Of a stretch of 50,008 nt of DNA, positions 1 to 9,329 are shown piece by piece. This DNA comes from Chloroflexaceae bacterium. Its GTDB lineage: Bacteria > Chloroflexota > Chloroflexia > Chloroflexales > Chloroflexaceae. The notes under the pieces were generated by a model. That model made no database searches and had not been told where the DNA came from. It worked only from the letters and a program-made list of their open reading frames with translations. The position numbers and the translations under genes are program-made. The number at the start of each line of letters is the position of its first letter. The first letter of the stretch is position 1. The DNA is taken from assembly GCA_012034075.1 (NCBI GenBank), contig JAAURD010000010.1, forward strand, positions 1 through 50,008. Direction: 5' to 3'.

Positions 1-301
1 TAAACATTGCCTCGATGGCAGCCAGTGCAGCTCTGCCTGGGCTATCGGGCGGCAACCAGCGACGGAGCAGCGGTGCTGCCTGTTCTTCAAATGCGTGGAA
101 GGCATCACGGTAGGCTAGTTCGCCAGCGGGGTGCTGACCAAAGCGGCTGAAACGCGTTTGCCAGCACTGGGTGAACGTGTCGAGCGCTTGCCCAAGAGCG
201 GCATGATCAGCTGCGGGGATGGCCTGTTGCTCGATTGCGGCGCGAATTTGCATCGCAAGCTGGTTGATATGTGCGGGTGTCTGGTAGCGGGTCATATCCA
301 T
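1..301 (-). CDS. Unknown protein, partial (runs off left edge)
   Basis: An open frame on the minus strand begins near 301 (ATG at 301-299, second ATG at 295-293; an in-frame TAG lies a few codons upstream) and stays open to base 1, giving about 100 residues with no stop. The translation starts MTRYQTPAHINQLAMQ and is rich in Ala, Gln and Leu, helical in character, with no motif I recognise. It begins about 34 bp after the restored stop of the sulfotransferase and has the same direction, so it is probably the last visible gene of the biosynthetic operon. No clear ribosome-binding site is visible, so translational coupling is possible. Function unknown; the C-terminus lies outside the window. 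Confidence 0.55.
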   Translation of the reverse strand, partial: MDMTRYQTPAHINQLAMQIRAAIEQQAIPAADHAALGQALDTFTQCWQTRFSRFGQHPAGELAYRDAFHAFEEQAAPLLRRWLPPDSPGRAALAAIEAMF

Positions 302-334
302 ACACAGTTGTTGCTACTCGCATCTTCGGGAGCT

Positions 335-1011
335 TTAGCAGGTAACTCCAGCGGCAATGCCATCGAAGGTGTAGCCAAAGAGTTCGATATCGGGCTGAAA
401 ATGGTCGCGACCAGGTTGCGGGTATGATCATTGTAGTAGGTACGATAGTCACGATGACGGCTCTGGTTGAGATGCGGCAGGGATGCATCGATCTGTACGT
501 GCTGACACACATGGCCAAAGTCAGTAGTGAGTTGTTCGTAGCGACCGACAAAATCGACGATGAGCTGCCCAGTTTCATCGGTGAGCATAGCGCTCTGCAA
601 CTTGGTGGCGCCCTTGGGATAGGGTTTTTTGGTGGCAATCACCCATTCAAGGTATTCTTCAAAACCGGACATGGCGCTTATCTCTTGATAGCGGGGATTG
701 TCGGTTTCTTTGAGCAGAAAATGATACATGGAGACGTGCCAATCCCAGGGATTGCGCACAAAGGCAAATTTGTAGAAGGTTGCGAATGGTTCAGGTAGTA
801 CATTGCGGGTTTCATGGGCAGTAGCGTGGGTCAGTGCAGAATCCCAGACGGTGTACATGGGGTTGGGCCGTCCATTAACCTGCTGAGGTGGACGTCTGAT
901 CTTGAATATTTCGGGTTCCTGGGTATATGGTTTCAGCGCTTTGCGCATACTAATGCCGGCGACTTTGGCGACATGGAAGAAGATAAATCGATGGGTATAG
1001 GAGATTAACAT
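335..1011 (-). CDS. Sulfotransferase family protein (frame broken once)
   Basis: Probable PAPS-dependent sulfotransferase, which would place a sulfate on a hydroxyl of the cluster product. The N-terminus FIFFHVAKVAGISM fits the 5'-phosphosulfate-binding loop of the Sulfotransfer_2 group, and FVRNPWDWHVSMYHF fits the 3'-phosphate-binding region (RxPxxxxxS-like). The straight frame runs on to 292 with an unlikely tail. Restoring one base near 391-396 gives a C-terminus reading PDIELFGYTFDG and a stop at 337-335, typical for the family. The restored length is about 225 residues. It lies about 100 bp downstream of the polyketide synthase stop, on the same strand. Substrate unknown; a phenolic polyketide is an inference from context. 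The frame break is probably a sequencing error, but a real mutation cannot be excluded. Confidence 0.75.
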
Positions 1012-1113
1012 GGGTATTTCCAGGTTGCTCCAATCTCTTCAGCATGAAGAACTGCCAACATGTTGAATACATGTATCCACGCTATGCTCATGTGTTTGAA
1101 AAGCAAGACAACC

Positions 1114-4100
1114 TTACTTGACAATCAGCTCCATATGCTTCAAATGGTGTTCCAGATAGTCCGCAATACGCTGGACTTGCGGGTGTTGATTCATCGTAAA
1201 GTGATCACCAGGAATAGGATTGACTTCCATCCCACCAGTAGCGATATCGAGCCAGAAGTGTTCTGGACGAGTCTGTACTTCCTCGTTGCGCGTCTCCTGG
1301 GCACGGAAGAAGATGATGCGCCCTGCATAGGGTTGTGGTTGGTAATTGAGCATTGCTGTCTGATGGGACTGGATCACACGCATGAGTTGTTGCAATTGGG
1401 TTCTGGTACGTGTTTGATCAGAACCGTTTTGCATGTGTTGCAAGAGATAGGTGATCTGTTCGTCGGTCGGCAGAGGGCGTAGTTCGTGAGCAGAAACGGC
1501 ATTGCCATTGAGTGACAACAGATGGTTGCCAATAAAGGCAAGAATGTCGGCATCATCTTGCAGCGGCACGATGGGTTGGTTTGTGGCTGGTGTGTCAATC
1601 AAGAAGAGCAGGTCTACGGCTTGCTGGGCAGTGCGCAATTGTCGCGCCATCTCAAAGGCAACCAGACCACCAAATGATGTTCCGCCAATGCGATAGGGAC
1701 CTTCGGACTGGATGCTTTGCAACGCGACCAGATACTGCTGGGCTATTGCTTCGATCTGCTCCAGGGGCTCGTGCTCTTCGGCCAACGCTGGCGATTGGAA
1801 CGCATAGATAGGATGATTGGTGTTGAGCGAGTCGGCCAGGTCTTGATAAAAGAAGACATGACCATCAATCGGGTGAACCAGAAAGATTGGTGCGAGCGTG
1901 TCATCGCCTGGTTTGATTTTGATCAGGGCATGGACAGATGGACCTGTTTGTGCTGATGCTGTGACGGTATCAGCTGGTTCCGTTACGTCAATGCGCTCAG
2001 CGAGTTCGGCGATAGTTGGCCCTTTGAGAAATGCTTGGAGTGCGATATTAGTTTGCAAGACCTGACTGAGTTCAACCACCAGCTGACCAGCGGTGAAGGA
2101 ACTACCGCCCAGATCGAAAAAGTTCTGATCAATCCCGATGTGTGACAGCCCCAGGAATTTCTGCCAGACGGCGGCAATCTGTTCTTCCTTCCAATTTCGC
2201 GGCGACATGATGGCTGTGCCATTGGTGGTGCTGGCTAATTGCGGTTCATCCTCTTGATCAAGTTCGTTAATAATAGAGAGTGATCGCCGTGCAGTCGTGC
2301 TTGATGTTGTGCCGTGTCGGGGCGTACCAATCCAGTAACGGCGGCGTTCAAAGGGGTATGTCGGTAAGGGAACACGGTAACGTCGTTCATGAGCAGAAAA
2401 AGCGGTCCAATCAATGGTGGCGCCGGCAAGCCAGAGCCTCCCTAACGTGCTGAGCAGAAACGCAAGATCGGGTTGCTCTTCCTGCGGATGGCGCACTGAT
2501 GTTAACACAACCTGGTCACGGTTGCGCTGTGGATGGAGATTGACCAATGTGCTCAACGTGCGGCCTGGGCCAACTTCGAGCAATATCTGGGCCGGATCCT
2601 GAAGCAGTTGGGCAATGTTATCGGCAAAACGCACGGTCTGACGCATATGGCGAGCCCAGTAGCCCGGGTCAGTCGCCTCTTCGGGAGTAATCCAGGTGCC
2701 GCTGACATTCGAGAGATAGGGAATCTGTGGTGCATTGAGCGGTATCTGCTGTACCCGGTCGGTAAAGGGTTCGACCAGCGGTTGCATCATCGGTGAATGG
2801 AAGGCGTGGGATGTATGGAGCTGTTGATAGTTGATCTCTTTCCGCGTTAACTCCTGACGGAATGCCTCCATAGCGGTTGCCTCGCCTGCAACAACACAGG
2901 TGGTTGGCCCATTGATAACAGCTATCGACAGTTCGGGTGGTACCAAGGGTTGCAATGCTTCGGCTGAGAACGAGACGGCAACCATATCGCCCGTAGGCAT
3001 CGATTGCATCATCCGACCACGCAGCGCCACCAGGGCAAGCGCATCCTCAAGCGAGAAGACACCGGCGAGGCAGGCAGCAACATATTCACCAATGCTATGC
3101 CCAACCATTGCCTGTGGAGAAATACCCCAGGACATCCACAGTCGGGCAAGGGCATACTCAATGACAAAGAGAGCTGGCTGGGTCATAGCAGTCTGTTGGA
3201 GTTGCTCGGTGGCTGCTTCGGCGGCATGCGCATCCGGATAGAGAAGATCACGCAAATCTCGCTGCAGGTGAGGTTGCAAGAGCGTACAACAATGGTCTAT
3301 CTGTTCTCGAAAGACCGGTTCAGTCAGGTAGAGGTCGCGCCCCATATTGACATACTGAGCGCCCTGACCAGAGAAGAGAAAGACAACGGGACGGTCATCT
3401 CCTTCGTGTACCCCGGAAAAACCCGTTTGGGGTCGAGACTAGTCAGGGATGTGATGGCGCTGGCGGTATCCTCACAGATGACGATGCGTCGGTGTGGCAT
3501 GGGCTGGCGACCGGTTTGCAGGGTATAAGCAACATCGGCCAGATGCAAATCAGCATACTGCTCGAGATGATGTGCCAGATTGGTGCTAGCGGTCTCCAGA
3601 GCGGTGGGGGTTTTGGTGGAGAGCGTGAGTATCTGCCATGGTCGTGATGGCCCGGAGGGTTGCGGTTCAGGTGCTTCTTCTAACACCACATGCGCATTGG
3701 TGCCGCCAACCCCAAAGCTGTTCACGCCAGCTCGGCGCGGAATACCGTTGGTCTTCCATTCGCGCAGGGTGGTATTGACATAAAAGGGGCTATTGGCAAA
3801 ATCGATACGGGGGTTGGGTGTTTCAAAGTTGAGACTAGGTGGAATGGCTTTGTGCTTGAGCGCCAGAACGGTCTTGATCAAACCGGCTATGCCTGCTGCG
3901 TGGTTCAGATGACCGATGTTGGTTTTCACCGAACCGATGCCACAATACTGCTTTGGCTGATTCTCCGGGTCGGCGCTGGTGAGCCGAAAGGCCTTGCTCA
4001 CCGAACCAAATTCAACCGGGTCGCCCAATTCGGTGCCGGTGCCATGGACCTCAACATAGGTGATGGTCTCTGAGTCGATGCCAGCCATCGAGATTGCTTC

Positions 4101-4993
4101 AGCCGTCGCTTCGGCCTGTCCATCGATACTGGGTGCAGTATAGCCTATCTTGGTTGAGCCATCATTGTTGCTGGCAGTGCCGCGGATGATGGCATGAATG
4201 GTATCACCATCGGCCAAAGCATCTTCGAGACGTTTTAAGACGACCACACCAGCGCCATTACCGGTCACGATCCCACGCGATTTGGCATCGAAGGTTCGGA
4301 TATGACCATCAGGCGACCAGATCATGCCTTCCTGGAAGAGGTAGCCCTCTTTTTGGGGCACACGCACGTGCGAACCACCAGCAAGCACCATATCACACTG
4401 ATAGGTCAGCAAATTTTGACAGGCGATATGAATAGCAACCAGGGATGTCGAACAGGTAGTACTTACATTGACGCTGGCGCCTTTCAGGTTCATCTGGTAG
4501 GAAACTCGCATGGGCATGACATCTTTATTGTTGGTCAGAGCCATTTCAAAGCGGTCGGCAGTGACAAACACAAAACATCATGCGGTATCAAGTTGCGGAA
4601 GAGATAGGTGCTGGTGTTGGTACCAGCAAAAACGCTGATACGACCAGGGTAGCGCTCCGAGTCATAGCCAGCGTGTTCCAGTGCTTCCCAGGCGCATTCG
4701 AGAAACAAGCGATGTTGCGGATCGAGCAGTTTCGCTTCTCGGGGGCTGATACCAAAAAATTGGGCGTCGAACAACTCGATGTCATCGAGTACACCAAAGG
4801 CTTTGACAAATTGCGGGTTCTGTAAAAAGGCCGGGTCGGTGCCTGATGCGATCACATCTTCATCGCTAAAGAAGGAGATACACTCACGTCCTGCTTGAAG
4901 ATTTTGCCAAAACGCATCAATGTTGTTTGCTTTGGGAAAACGCCCGGCGATACCAATAATCGCGATAGCGTTTTGCATAGCTGATTCGTCCAT
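1114..4993 (-). CDS. Type I polyketide synthase KS-AT-ACP-TE (frame broken twice)
   Basis: One module of about 1293 residues after restoring two bases. KS is at about residues 7-430, with active Cys in TTCSTS (about 180), HGTGTELGDP and NIGHLNHAAG. AT is at about 545-840, with FLFSGQGAQ, GHSIGE and HAFHSPMM, the pattern of malonyl-CoA-specific ATs. ACP is at about 925-990, with LGGSSF carrying the phosphopantetheine Ser. A terminal thioesterase at about 1020-1280 has GTSFGG and a late GDHF. There is no loading, ketoreductase, dehydratase or enoylreductase domain, so it should add malonyl units and release an unreduced beta-keto product. The start at 4993 is chosen because GGAG lies 9 bases upstream and the KS begins directly after it. 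Breaks: A4 run at 4572-4575 (within KS) and A5 run at 3417-3421 (KS/AT linker); adding one base to each joins the conserved frames. The starter probably comes from the free-standing ACP upstream. Confidence 0.9.
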
Positions 4994-5107
4994 CTGATTT
5001 TTCTCCGTTATTGTCATCTTAGTGGTGTATTGGAACCCCAGGTGTAAGGGCATTTCCTTCAAACATCAAGCTGCACGATACGGTCTGTCAATGACCTTGC
5101 ACGTTTA

Positions 5108-5671
5108 TCAGACACCTCGTTCAAACGCATGTGTATAGTAGCTAGCTGGAAACTTCTCGGTAATCAACATGACCGGTTGACGATTGGACAAGACGCGATA
5201 GGTACGGCAGAGCAACAGCGCATGCGGATGAATCGCAAAGGCATCGGATAAGTGACCGGCCGGTTCTTGATAGGTCGTAATAATCTCTTTGAACGTCTCA
5301 ACTTTATGCTCAGTCCACAGCTTGCCAATCGGTTGCCGTGAGTTGGTCAGTTGTTCCTGAAAGATGGGATCCAATCTTTCAGGAACGATGAAGGACTCGG
5401 CGTACAACCAGTTTCGGTGACTGACGCTGCCTTGCAACAGGATCTTGCGCTCAATGACGTCACTGCCGGGTCTCAGATCAAGGTCGGCAATCTCAGACCA
5501 GACGGGCCGAGTCGTTTCAGACAGCTTCAGCACGCGAATTTTTTCGCCCACATACGCTTCCAAGATATGCGTTAAGGTACCATCCGTAATGAGCAGAACC
5601 CGTTGAAACACACTCAGTTCGGCAAATTGCAATGCAGGTTTTGGGAGCGCTTCAGTGATAACGGCATGCAT
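5108..5671 (-). CDS. Chorismate lyase-like protein (DUF98/UbiC-type)
   Basis: 187 residues, the usual length of the DUF98 group related to chorismate pyruvate-lyase, which converts chorismate to 4-hydroxybenzoate and pyruvate. Visible family features are FQRVLLITDGTLTHILEAY near the N-terminus, an Arg in VIERKILLQG, WLYAESFIVPERL in the middle, PIGKLW, and a Glu in ITEKFP near the C-terminus. It starts 5 bp after the radical SAM stop and ends 115 bp before the chosen polyketide synthase start, so it is part of the operon. In this context it most likely supplies an aromatic starter acid for activation by the AMP ligase. The exact product is inferred; 4-hydroxybenzoate is the family's known one. 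Confidence 0.85.
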   Translation of the reverse strand: MHAVITEALPKPALQFAELSVFQRVLLITDGTLTHILEAYVGEKIRVLKLSETTRPVWSEIADLDLRPGSDVIERKILLQGSVSHRNWLYAESFIVPERLDPIFQEQLTNSRQPIGKLWTEHKVETFKEIITTYQEPAGHLSDAFAIHPHALLLCRTYRVLSNRQPVMLITEKFPASYYTHAFERGV

Positions 5672-5676
5672 GAGAC

Positions 5677-6960
5677 TTACTCCATATCCATCAGGACTTT
5701 TGCTACGCTCTTACCGGTGTAATCGCCGTACAAGATGCCTTTATTCGTCAATTGAATTTCATCATCGGACATGGTGATAAACCCATGCTCAACCAGATCG
5801 GCCAGGGTATCGGCACAGAGCTTTTCGAGCCTGAACCCATACCGGCTCTGGAAGCGCCGCAAGTCAAAGCGTACCAGTTTCATGCCCAACACGATCTCAC
5901 GGATCATGGCATCGATGCAGGTCAGACGGTGACCACGGGTGACCGGAAGCTCACCTTCGGCCAACAGGGCCATATACTTTTGCTCATCATTGGTGTTCTG
6001 GAAGAGGTAATCGCCCAGCTTGCCAAACGCAGATGTGCCAAAAGAATACACATCTTCACCCAGAAACGTGCCAGTGGCATACTGATGCTGATGTTGACCA
6101 CACTGAGTAAAGGTAAAGAAGCTCCAGGGTTTATAGCCAGCCTCCGTCAGTTCGGTCATGGCATGGTTCATAAAGATGAGCTCTTGGTCGTCATCGGGTA
6201 AATCGATGGTTTTGTTGCGTACCTCTTTGTAGTACGGGGTATTGGTATACAATTCGGTTTTATAGACAGTGATACTCTCAACACCGCTCTCAATTGCACG
6301 CCGAACACTGTATTCCCAGGTTGCCTGGGTTTCCTCAGCCAGACCGCTCATCAGGTCAATATTGATCACGACACCCATCGTCTTGACGATTTCAATCGCC
6401 TTCATGACTTTTTTCTCATCATCGAGGCGGTTCGAGCGCTTGATGATACCATCATCAAAGGATTGCACGCCCATGCTCACGCGGTTAACGCCCAGTCCCT
6501 GTAAGAGATCGGCCTTCGATTGGGTGATGGTAACTGGTTCAGCCTCAACGGTCAGTTCGGTTTGATCGCTGAGGTTCAAGTATCGGTGGACGGTTTCAAG
6601 AACGCGTTGTAGCTGTGCCTCGTTCAGCAAACTCGGGGTGCCACCACCAAAGTAGACCGAAACCACTGGACGGTTGCGCAACTGATAATATTCACTAGCC
6701 AGTTCAATCTCACGGCAGAGTGCATCAACATATTGATCGATACGTTGGGCCTTATTGGTACCACGCAGGTTAATGGTTTTGTAGTAACAATAGGCGCAGT
6801 GTTGAATGCAATAGGGTGTATGAAGATAGACATTCAGTGGACGGTTATCCGCCATGTCGGTAGCAGATAACGTCTTCCAATGTAAAAAGTTCGGATAGTT
6901 GGTGACAAAACCCTTGCGCGAAGGATCCCAATAGGCATTATCTTTGCGTGTATTAATCAT
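5677..6960 (-). CDS. HemN/HemW-like radical SAM enzyme
   Basis: 427 residues. The [4Fe-4S]/SAM motif CxxxCxxC is at C51, C55 and C58 inside TPYCIQHCAYC, preceded by YLH as in the HemN superfamily, and YFGGGTPSLL follows near residue 109. VEAEPVTIT, GVNRVSMGVQSFDD and the C-terminal HemN-like winged region (MIREIVLGMKL) complete the family pattern. The residue after the third Cys pair is Tyr, so the fourth Cys typical of true HemN is missing. Coproporphyrinogen oxidase activity is therefore unlikely. HemN-like enzymes in other natural-product clusters carry out methylation or cyclopropanation of polyketide or aryl intermediates; that role is an inference here. It sits between the ACP and chorismate-lyase genes in one operon. 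Confidence 0.88.
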   Translation of the reverse strand: MINTRKDNAYWDPSRKGFVTNYPNFLHWKTLSATDMADNRPLNVYLHTPYCIQHCAYCYYKTINLRGTNKAQRIDQYVDALCREIELASEYYQLRNRPVVSVYFGGGTPSLLNEAQLQRVLETVHRYLNLSDQTELTVEAEPVTITQSKADLLQGLGVNRVSMGVQSFDDGIIKRSNRLDDEKKVMKAIEIVKTMGVVINIDLMSGLAEETQATWEYSVRRAIESGVESITVYKTELYTNTPYYKEVRNKTIDLPDDDQELIFMNHAMTELTEAGYKPWSFFTFTQCGQHQHQYATGTFLGEDVYSFGTSAFGKLGDYLFQNTNDEQKYMALLAEGELPVTRGHRLTCIDAMIREIVLGMKLVRFDLRRFQSRYGFRLEKLCADTLADLVEHGFITMSDDEIQLTNKGILYGDYTGKSVAKVLMDME

Positions 6961-7029
6961 GCTCGCCCCTTTCTGAGAATAGCAACGTGTTGTACAACGA
7001 CTTCTTCCTCTGGCCTATGCTGAAATGTA

Positions 7030-7296
7030 TCAGTTCTGTGGTACTTCCATTTTGGTTGAGACAAAGTGCGCCAGAGTACGAAGATTCTGGAATGGTTCCA
7101 TGGTTAACTCGTCTTCGGCAAATTGAAAATGAAAGTTCTCCTCGATAAGGGTAATGAACGCCATGATAGCAATGGAGTCAAGCCCCAAACCACCTTCAAA
7201 GAGAGGTGTATCTGCCTCAATGTCTTCGAGACGAATATTCACATCGAGTTGTTCTGCAATAATGTGTCGTAACTGATCAATAATTGTTTCAATCAT
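7030..7296 (-). CDS. Free-standing acyl carrier protein
   Basis: 88-residue carrier protein. The phosphopantetheine attachment Ser lies in LGLDSIAIM (about residue 42), preceded by DIEADTPLFEGG as usual in ACPs. The start ATG has GGAAGA a few bases upstream. It lies between the AMP ligase and the radical SAM gene. The polyketide synthase has no loading domain, and the flavin halogenase resembles those acting on carrier-bound substrates. This ACP is therefore the likely carrier of the aromatic starter unit: loaded by the AMP ligase, possibly halogenated while bound, then passed to the KS. A 183-bp gap separates it from the AMP ligase. Confidence 0.9.
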   Translation of the reverse strand: MIETIIDQLRHIIAEQLDVNIRLEDIEADTPLFEGGLGLDSIAIMAFITLIEENFHFQFAEDELTMEPFQNLRTLAHFVSTKMEVPQN

Positions 7297-7342
7297 CGTT
7301 TATCTTCCTTATCCAAAACATCATTCCTGAGCAGTTTTTTGT

Positions 7343-7370
7343 AGTATAGCATAACAAAAAAAATGAGAAA
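7343..7370 (-). promoter_or_regulatory. Possible internal promoter before the ACP gene
   Basis: On the minus strand TTCTCA (7370-7365), a 16-bp spacer and TATACT (7348-7343), with an upstream TG extending the -10 (TGC-TATACT). It lies in the gap between the AMP ligase and ACP genes and would give ACP through sulfotransferase their own basal transcription. Confidence 0.4.
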
Positions 7371-7479
7371 GACACTATCAGGTTTTCCTCATCGTCATTG
7401 ACAGGGTACTATCGGGTTGTTCGGTTCAGATGAGCAATGGGACGATCCACCCGGATGCCTCCAGCCGTCATCGCCTGCT

Positions 7480-8991
7480 TTAGGGCGGGCTGACGCCAGT
7501 AAGTGTTGCCTGCGCAACAAGTGCCTGTCGATCAACCTTCCCACTGGGGAGGGTTGGCAATGCGTCCATGACGAGTACTTCGTCGGGGATGGCATATCGG
7601 GGCAACCGGTCGAAGCAGGCGGTACGAATTGCAGCACCGTCAAGATGCATCTCTGGTTTGAGGACACAACATGCGATCAGATACTGACCACGCTGGTTTT
7701 CTGTCCTGGTGGCAAGTGCAACGACCTGGGCAACTGCTTCGATGTTCTCGATGACTCGCTCAATATCGCTCAGTAACACCAGATACCCGTCACGGTTGAC
7801 GCTATTGTCGGCCCGTCCCAGAATGCGGAGCGAGCCATCTGGATTGAAGGTAGCCAGATCACCCGTCTTAAACCATGTTTCTGCCTGGCTGATAGTTGCA
7901 CCATGGTCATCAATATAGGCTTCAAAACCCCATGGATGATGACAGTAGAGTTCATCCATCACCGGTTCGGGTGTTTGAAATACCGATTCAGGTGGTTCAC
8001 TCGCGTTTGTTGTTGAAGGCAACTGTGCCGCAGGGAGCATAGTAACACCTGTCATTGGACGGCCAATGGTGGTGGCACGGGTCACCACGGTATCATCCGG
8101 AGATGCCGCCGAGATAGCACCAAGTTCGGTGCTGCCATACAGATTGACCAGTGATCCAAAACGCTCATCGAAGGCATACACCAGCTCTGCTTTGAGCCTT
8201 GCACCGGCCGATACAGCCACCTGGTATCGCCGCTCACCGCCACGCCGCTGCAAGAGCATATCGCAGAGGGCTGGGGTGAGAAAAGCCGCATTCGGATCAA
8301 AACGTCGTTCGTGTTCGAGGTATTTGAGCAGATTGGTGTTCTCCTGAAGATCGATTGAGGCGCCAGCGATGATGGATGGCAAAAACCCTGCTCCAAGGCC
8401 ATACATATGAAAGATAGGCACAGCAATGGTAACCCGATCAGTATGTTTCAGCTGAAACCGTTCCACACAATTGTGTGTATTCTGAAACAGCCTGGTATGA
8501 GAATGCACGACGATTTTGGAAGCACCCATACTCCCAGAAGTCCTGAGATAGAGCTTTGCGCCAAGGTCATGGCCCTGTGGTGATTCGGATTGATAGTTCG
8601 GGTTGACGGTGATGTTGAGGAAATGCGCAGGGTTCCAGGCATCTTCCGGAACGATTTTCTGTTCAGGATAATGTACCGTTAGGCGATACTGGCAAAAAGT
8701 AGGCAGTGGTTTCAGTTCAGATAGCTGCTCTTTGTTACTGAGAGGTGGGAGTAACATAAAACCATACTGCTTTTGCAGGAGGTACAACAGCGTTAATGCA
8801 CTGGGAAGAGAATTTGTGCATGCGAATGCCAGAGAACTGGCCGGGGTTATGCCTTTTGCGTGTAGATACTGACCAATTGTTTCAAGCAAGGACGGTAGTT
8901 GTTGATAGAAACAGGATATTTGGCCATCAGTCAAAACATTCTTTTGTGAATGATTTGCGTTGGCAACTTGATTGATAAACGTTGCAAACAT
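7480..8991 (-). CDS. Acyl/aryl-AMP ligase (adenylate-forming enzyme)
   Basis: 503 residues, a stand-alone ANL-family enzyme with no carrier domain. Core motifs in order: LRTSGSMGASKIVVHS (A3, P-loop-like), NLYGSTELG (A5), WFKTGDLA (A7), RADNSVNRDGYLV (A8) and LPSGKVDRQAL (A10 with catalytic Lys). It would activate a carboxylic acid as the adenylate and load it on the ACP encoded next in the operon. Given the chorismate-lyase-like gene, the substrate is probably a benzoic-acid-type starter, but the specificity pocket cannot be read with confidence. It is the first gene after the heptamer promoter at 9060-9112 and so probably the operon leader. Confidence 0.85.
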   Translation of the reverse strand: MFATFINQVANANHSQKNVLTDGQISCFYQQLPSLLETIGQYLHAKGITPASSLAFACTNSLPSALTLLYLLQKQYGFMLLPPLSNKEQLSELKPLPTFCQYRLTVHYPEQKIVPEDAWNPAHFLNITVNPNYQSESPQGHDLGAKLYLRTSGSMGASKIVVHSHTRLFQNTHNCVERFQLKHTDRVTIAVPIFHMYGLGAGFLPSIIAGASIDLQENTNLLKYLEHERRFDPNAAFLTPALCDMLLQRRGGERRYQVAVSAGARLKAELVYAFDERFGSLVNLYGSTELGAISAASPDDTVVTRATTIGRPMTGVTMLPAAQLPSTTNASEPPESVFQTPEPVMDELYCHHPWGFEAYIDDHGATISQAETWFKTGDLATFNPDGSLRILGRADNSVNRDGYLVLLSDIERVIENIEAVAQVVALATRTENQRGQYLIACCVLKPEMHLDGAAIRTACFDRLPRYAIPDEVLVMDALPTLPSGKVDRQALVAQATLTGVSPP

Positions 8992-9059
8992 CGTGATCAG
9001 TCAACCAAACTACAGATTAGGATAACAACAGTATTATTGGTTTTTATGGAAGCAGAAAT

Positions 9060-9112
9060 AGTATACGGACCGAACGCCTAAAAAACGTCCAGAGAACGCC
9101 TAAAAAACGTCC
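9060..9112 (-). promoter_or_regulatory. SARP-type operator/promoter for the AMP-ligase operon
   Basis: Four heptamers with an exact 11-bp period. On the + strand: AACGCCT (9073-9079), AACGTCC (9084-9090), AACGCCT (9095-9101) and AACGTCC (9106-9112), separated by aaaa, agag and aaaa. Read on the minus strand, the last AGGCGTT is followed by 7 bp and TATACT (9065-9060), a 5/6 match to the -10 consensus. The start codon at 8991 lies about 60 nt downstream of the expected transcription start. Direct heptamers at 11-bp period just upstream of the -10 are the known layout of SARP activator sites. Confidence 0.8.
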
Positions 9113-9213
9113 ACTCCAACAAGACAAGAACTGGCAGCTCCCTCCGTAAAGACACCATACCATTCATTTTGCGTTGAGCTGAAACCAGCATGAGCCAGAC
9201 TTGCGTCTTAATA

Positions 9214-9244
9214 AGGCGATTAGAAGGCGATCATCGATTATCCT
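9214..9244 (+). promoter_or_regulatory. SARP-type operator/promoter for the halogenase gene
   Basis: AGGCGAT (9214-9220), 4 bp, AGGCGAT (9225-9231), 7 bp, TATCCT (9239-9244). Same geometry as the divergent site at 9060-9112, oriented toward the halogenase whose start is 85 bp downstream. The rest of the 9001-9329 intergenic region shows nothing else I can name. Confidence 0.75.
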
Positions 9245-9329
9245 ACGTCTATATCGATGATCTATTGAAGTTATGTACAAATGACGTCGTTTCATCTATA
9301 TCATTATAAAGAAAAGGAAATAAGGTGAA

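Noticed and set aside
207-638. Alternative minus-strand frame over the sulfotransferase end
   Set aside because: It overlaps the sulfotransferase in another frame; only a short part of it matches the restored C-terminus and no separate start is supported.
3417-4575. Programmed frameshifting in the polyketide synthase
   Set aside because: The same kind of single-base break occurs in unrelated genes across the window, including insertions, and the sites lack a proper slippery heptamer with a downstream structure; sequencing error is simpler.
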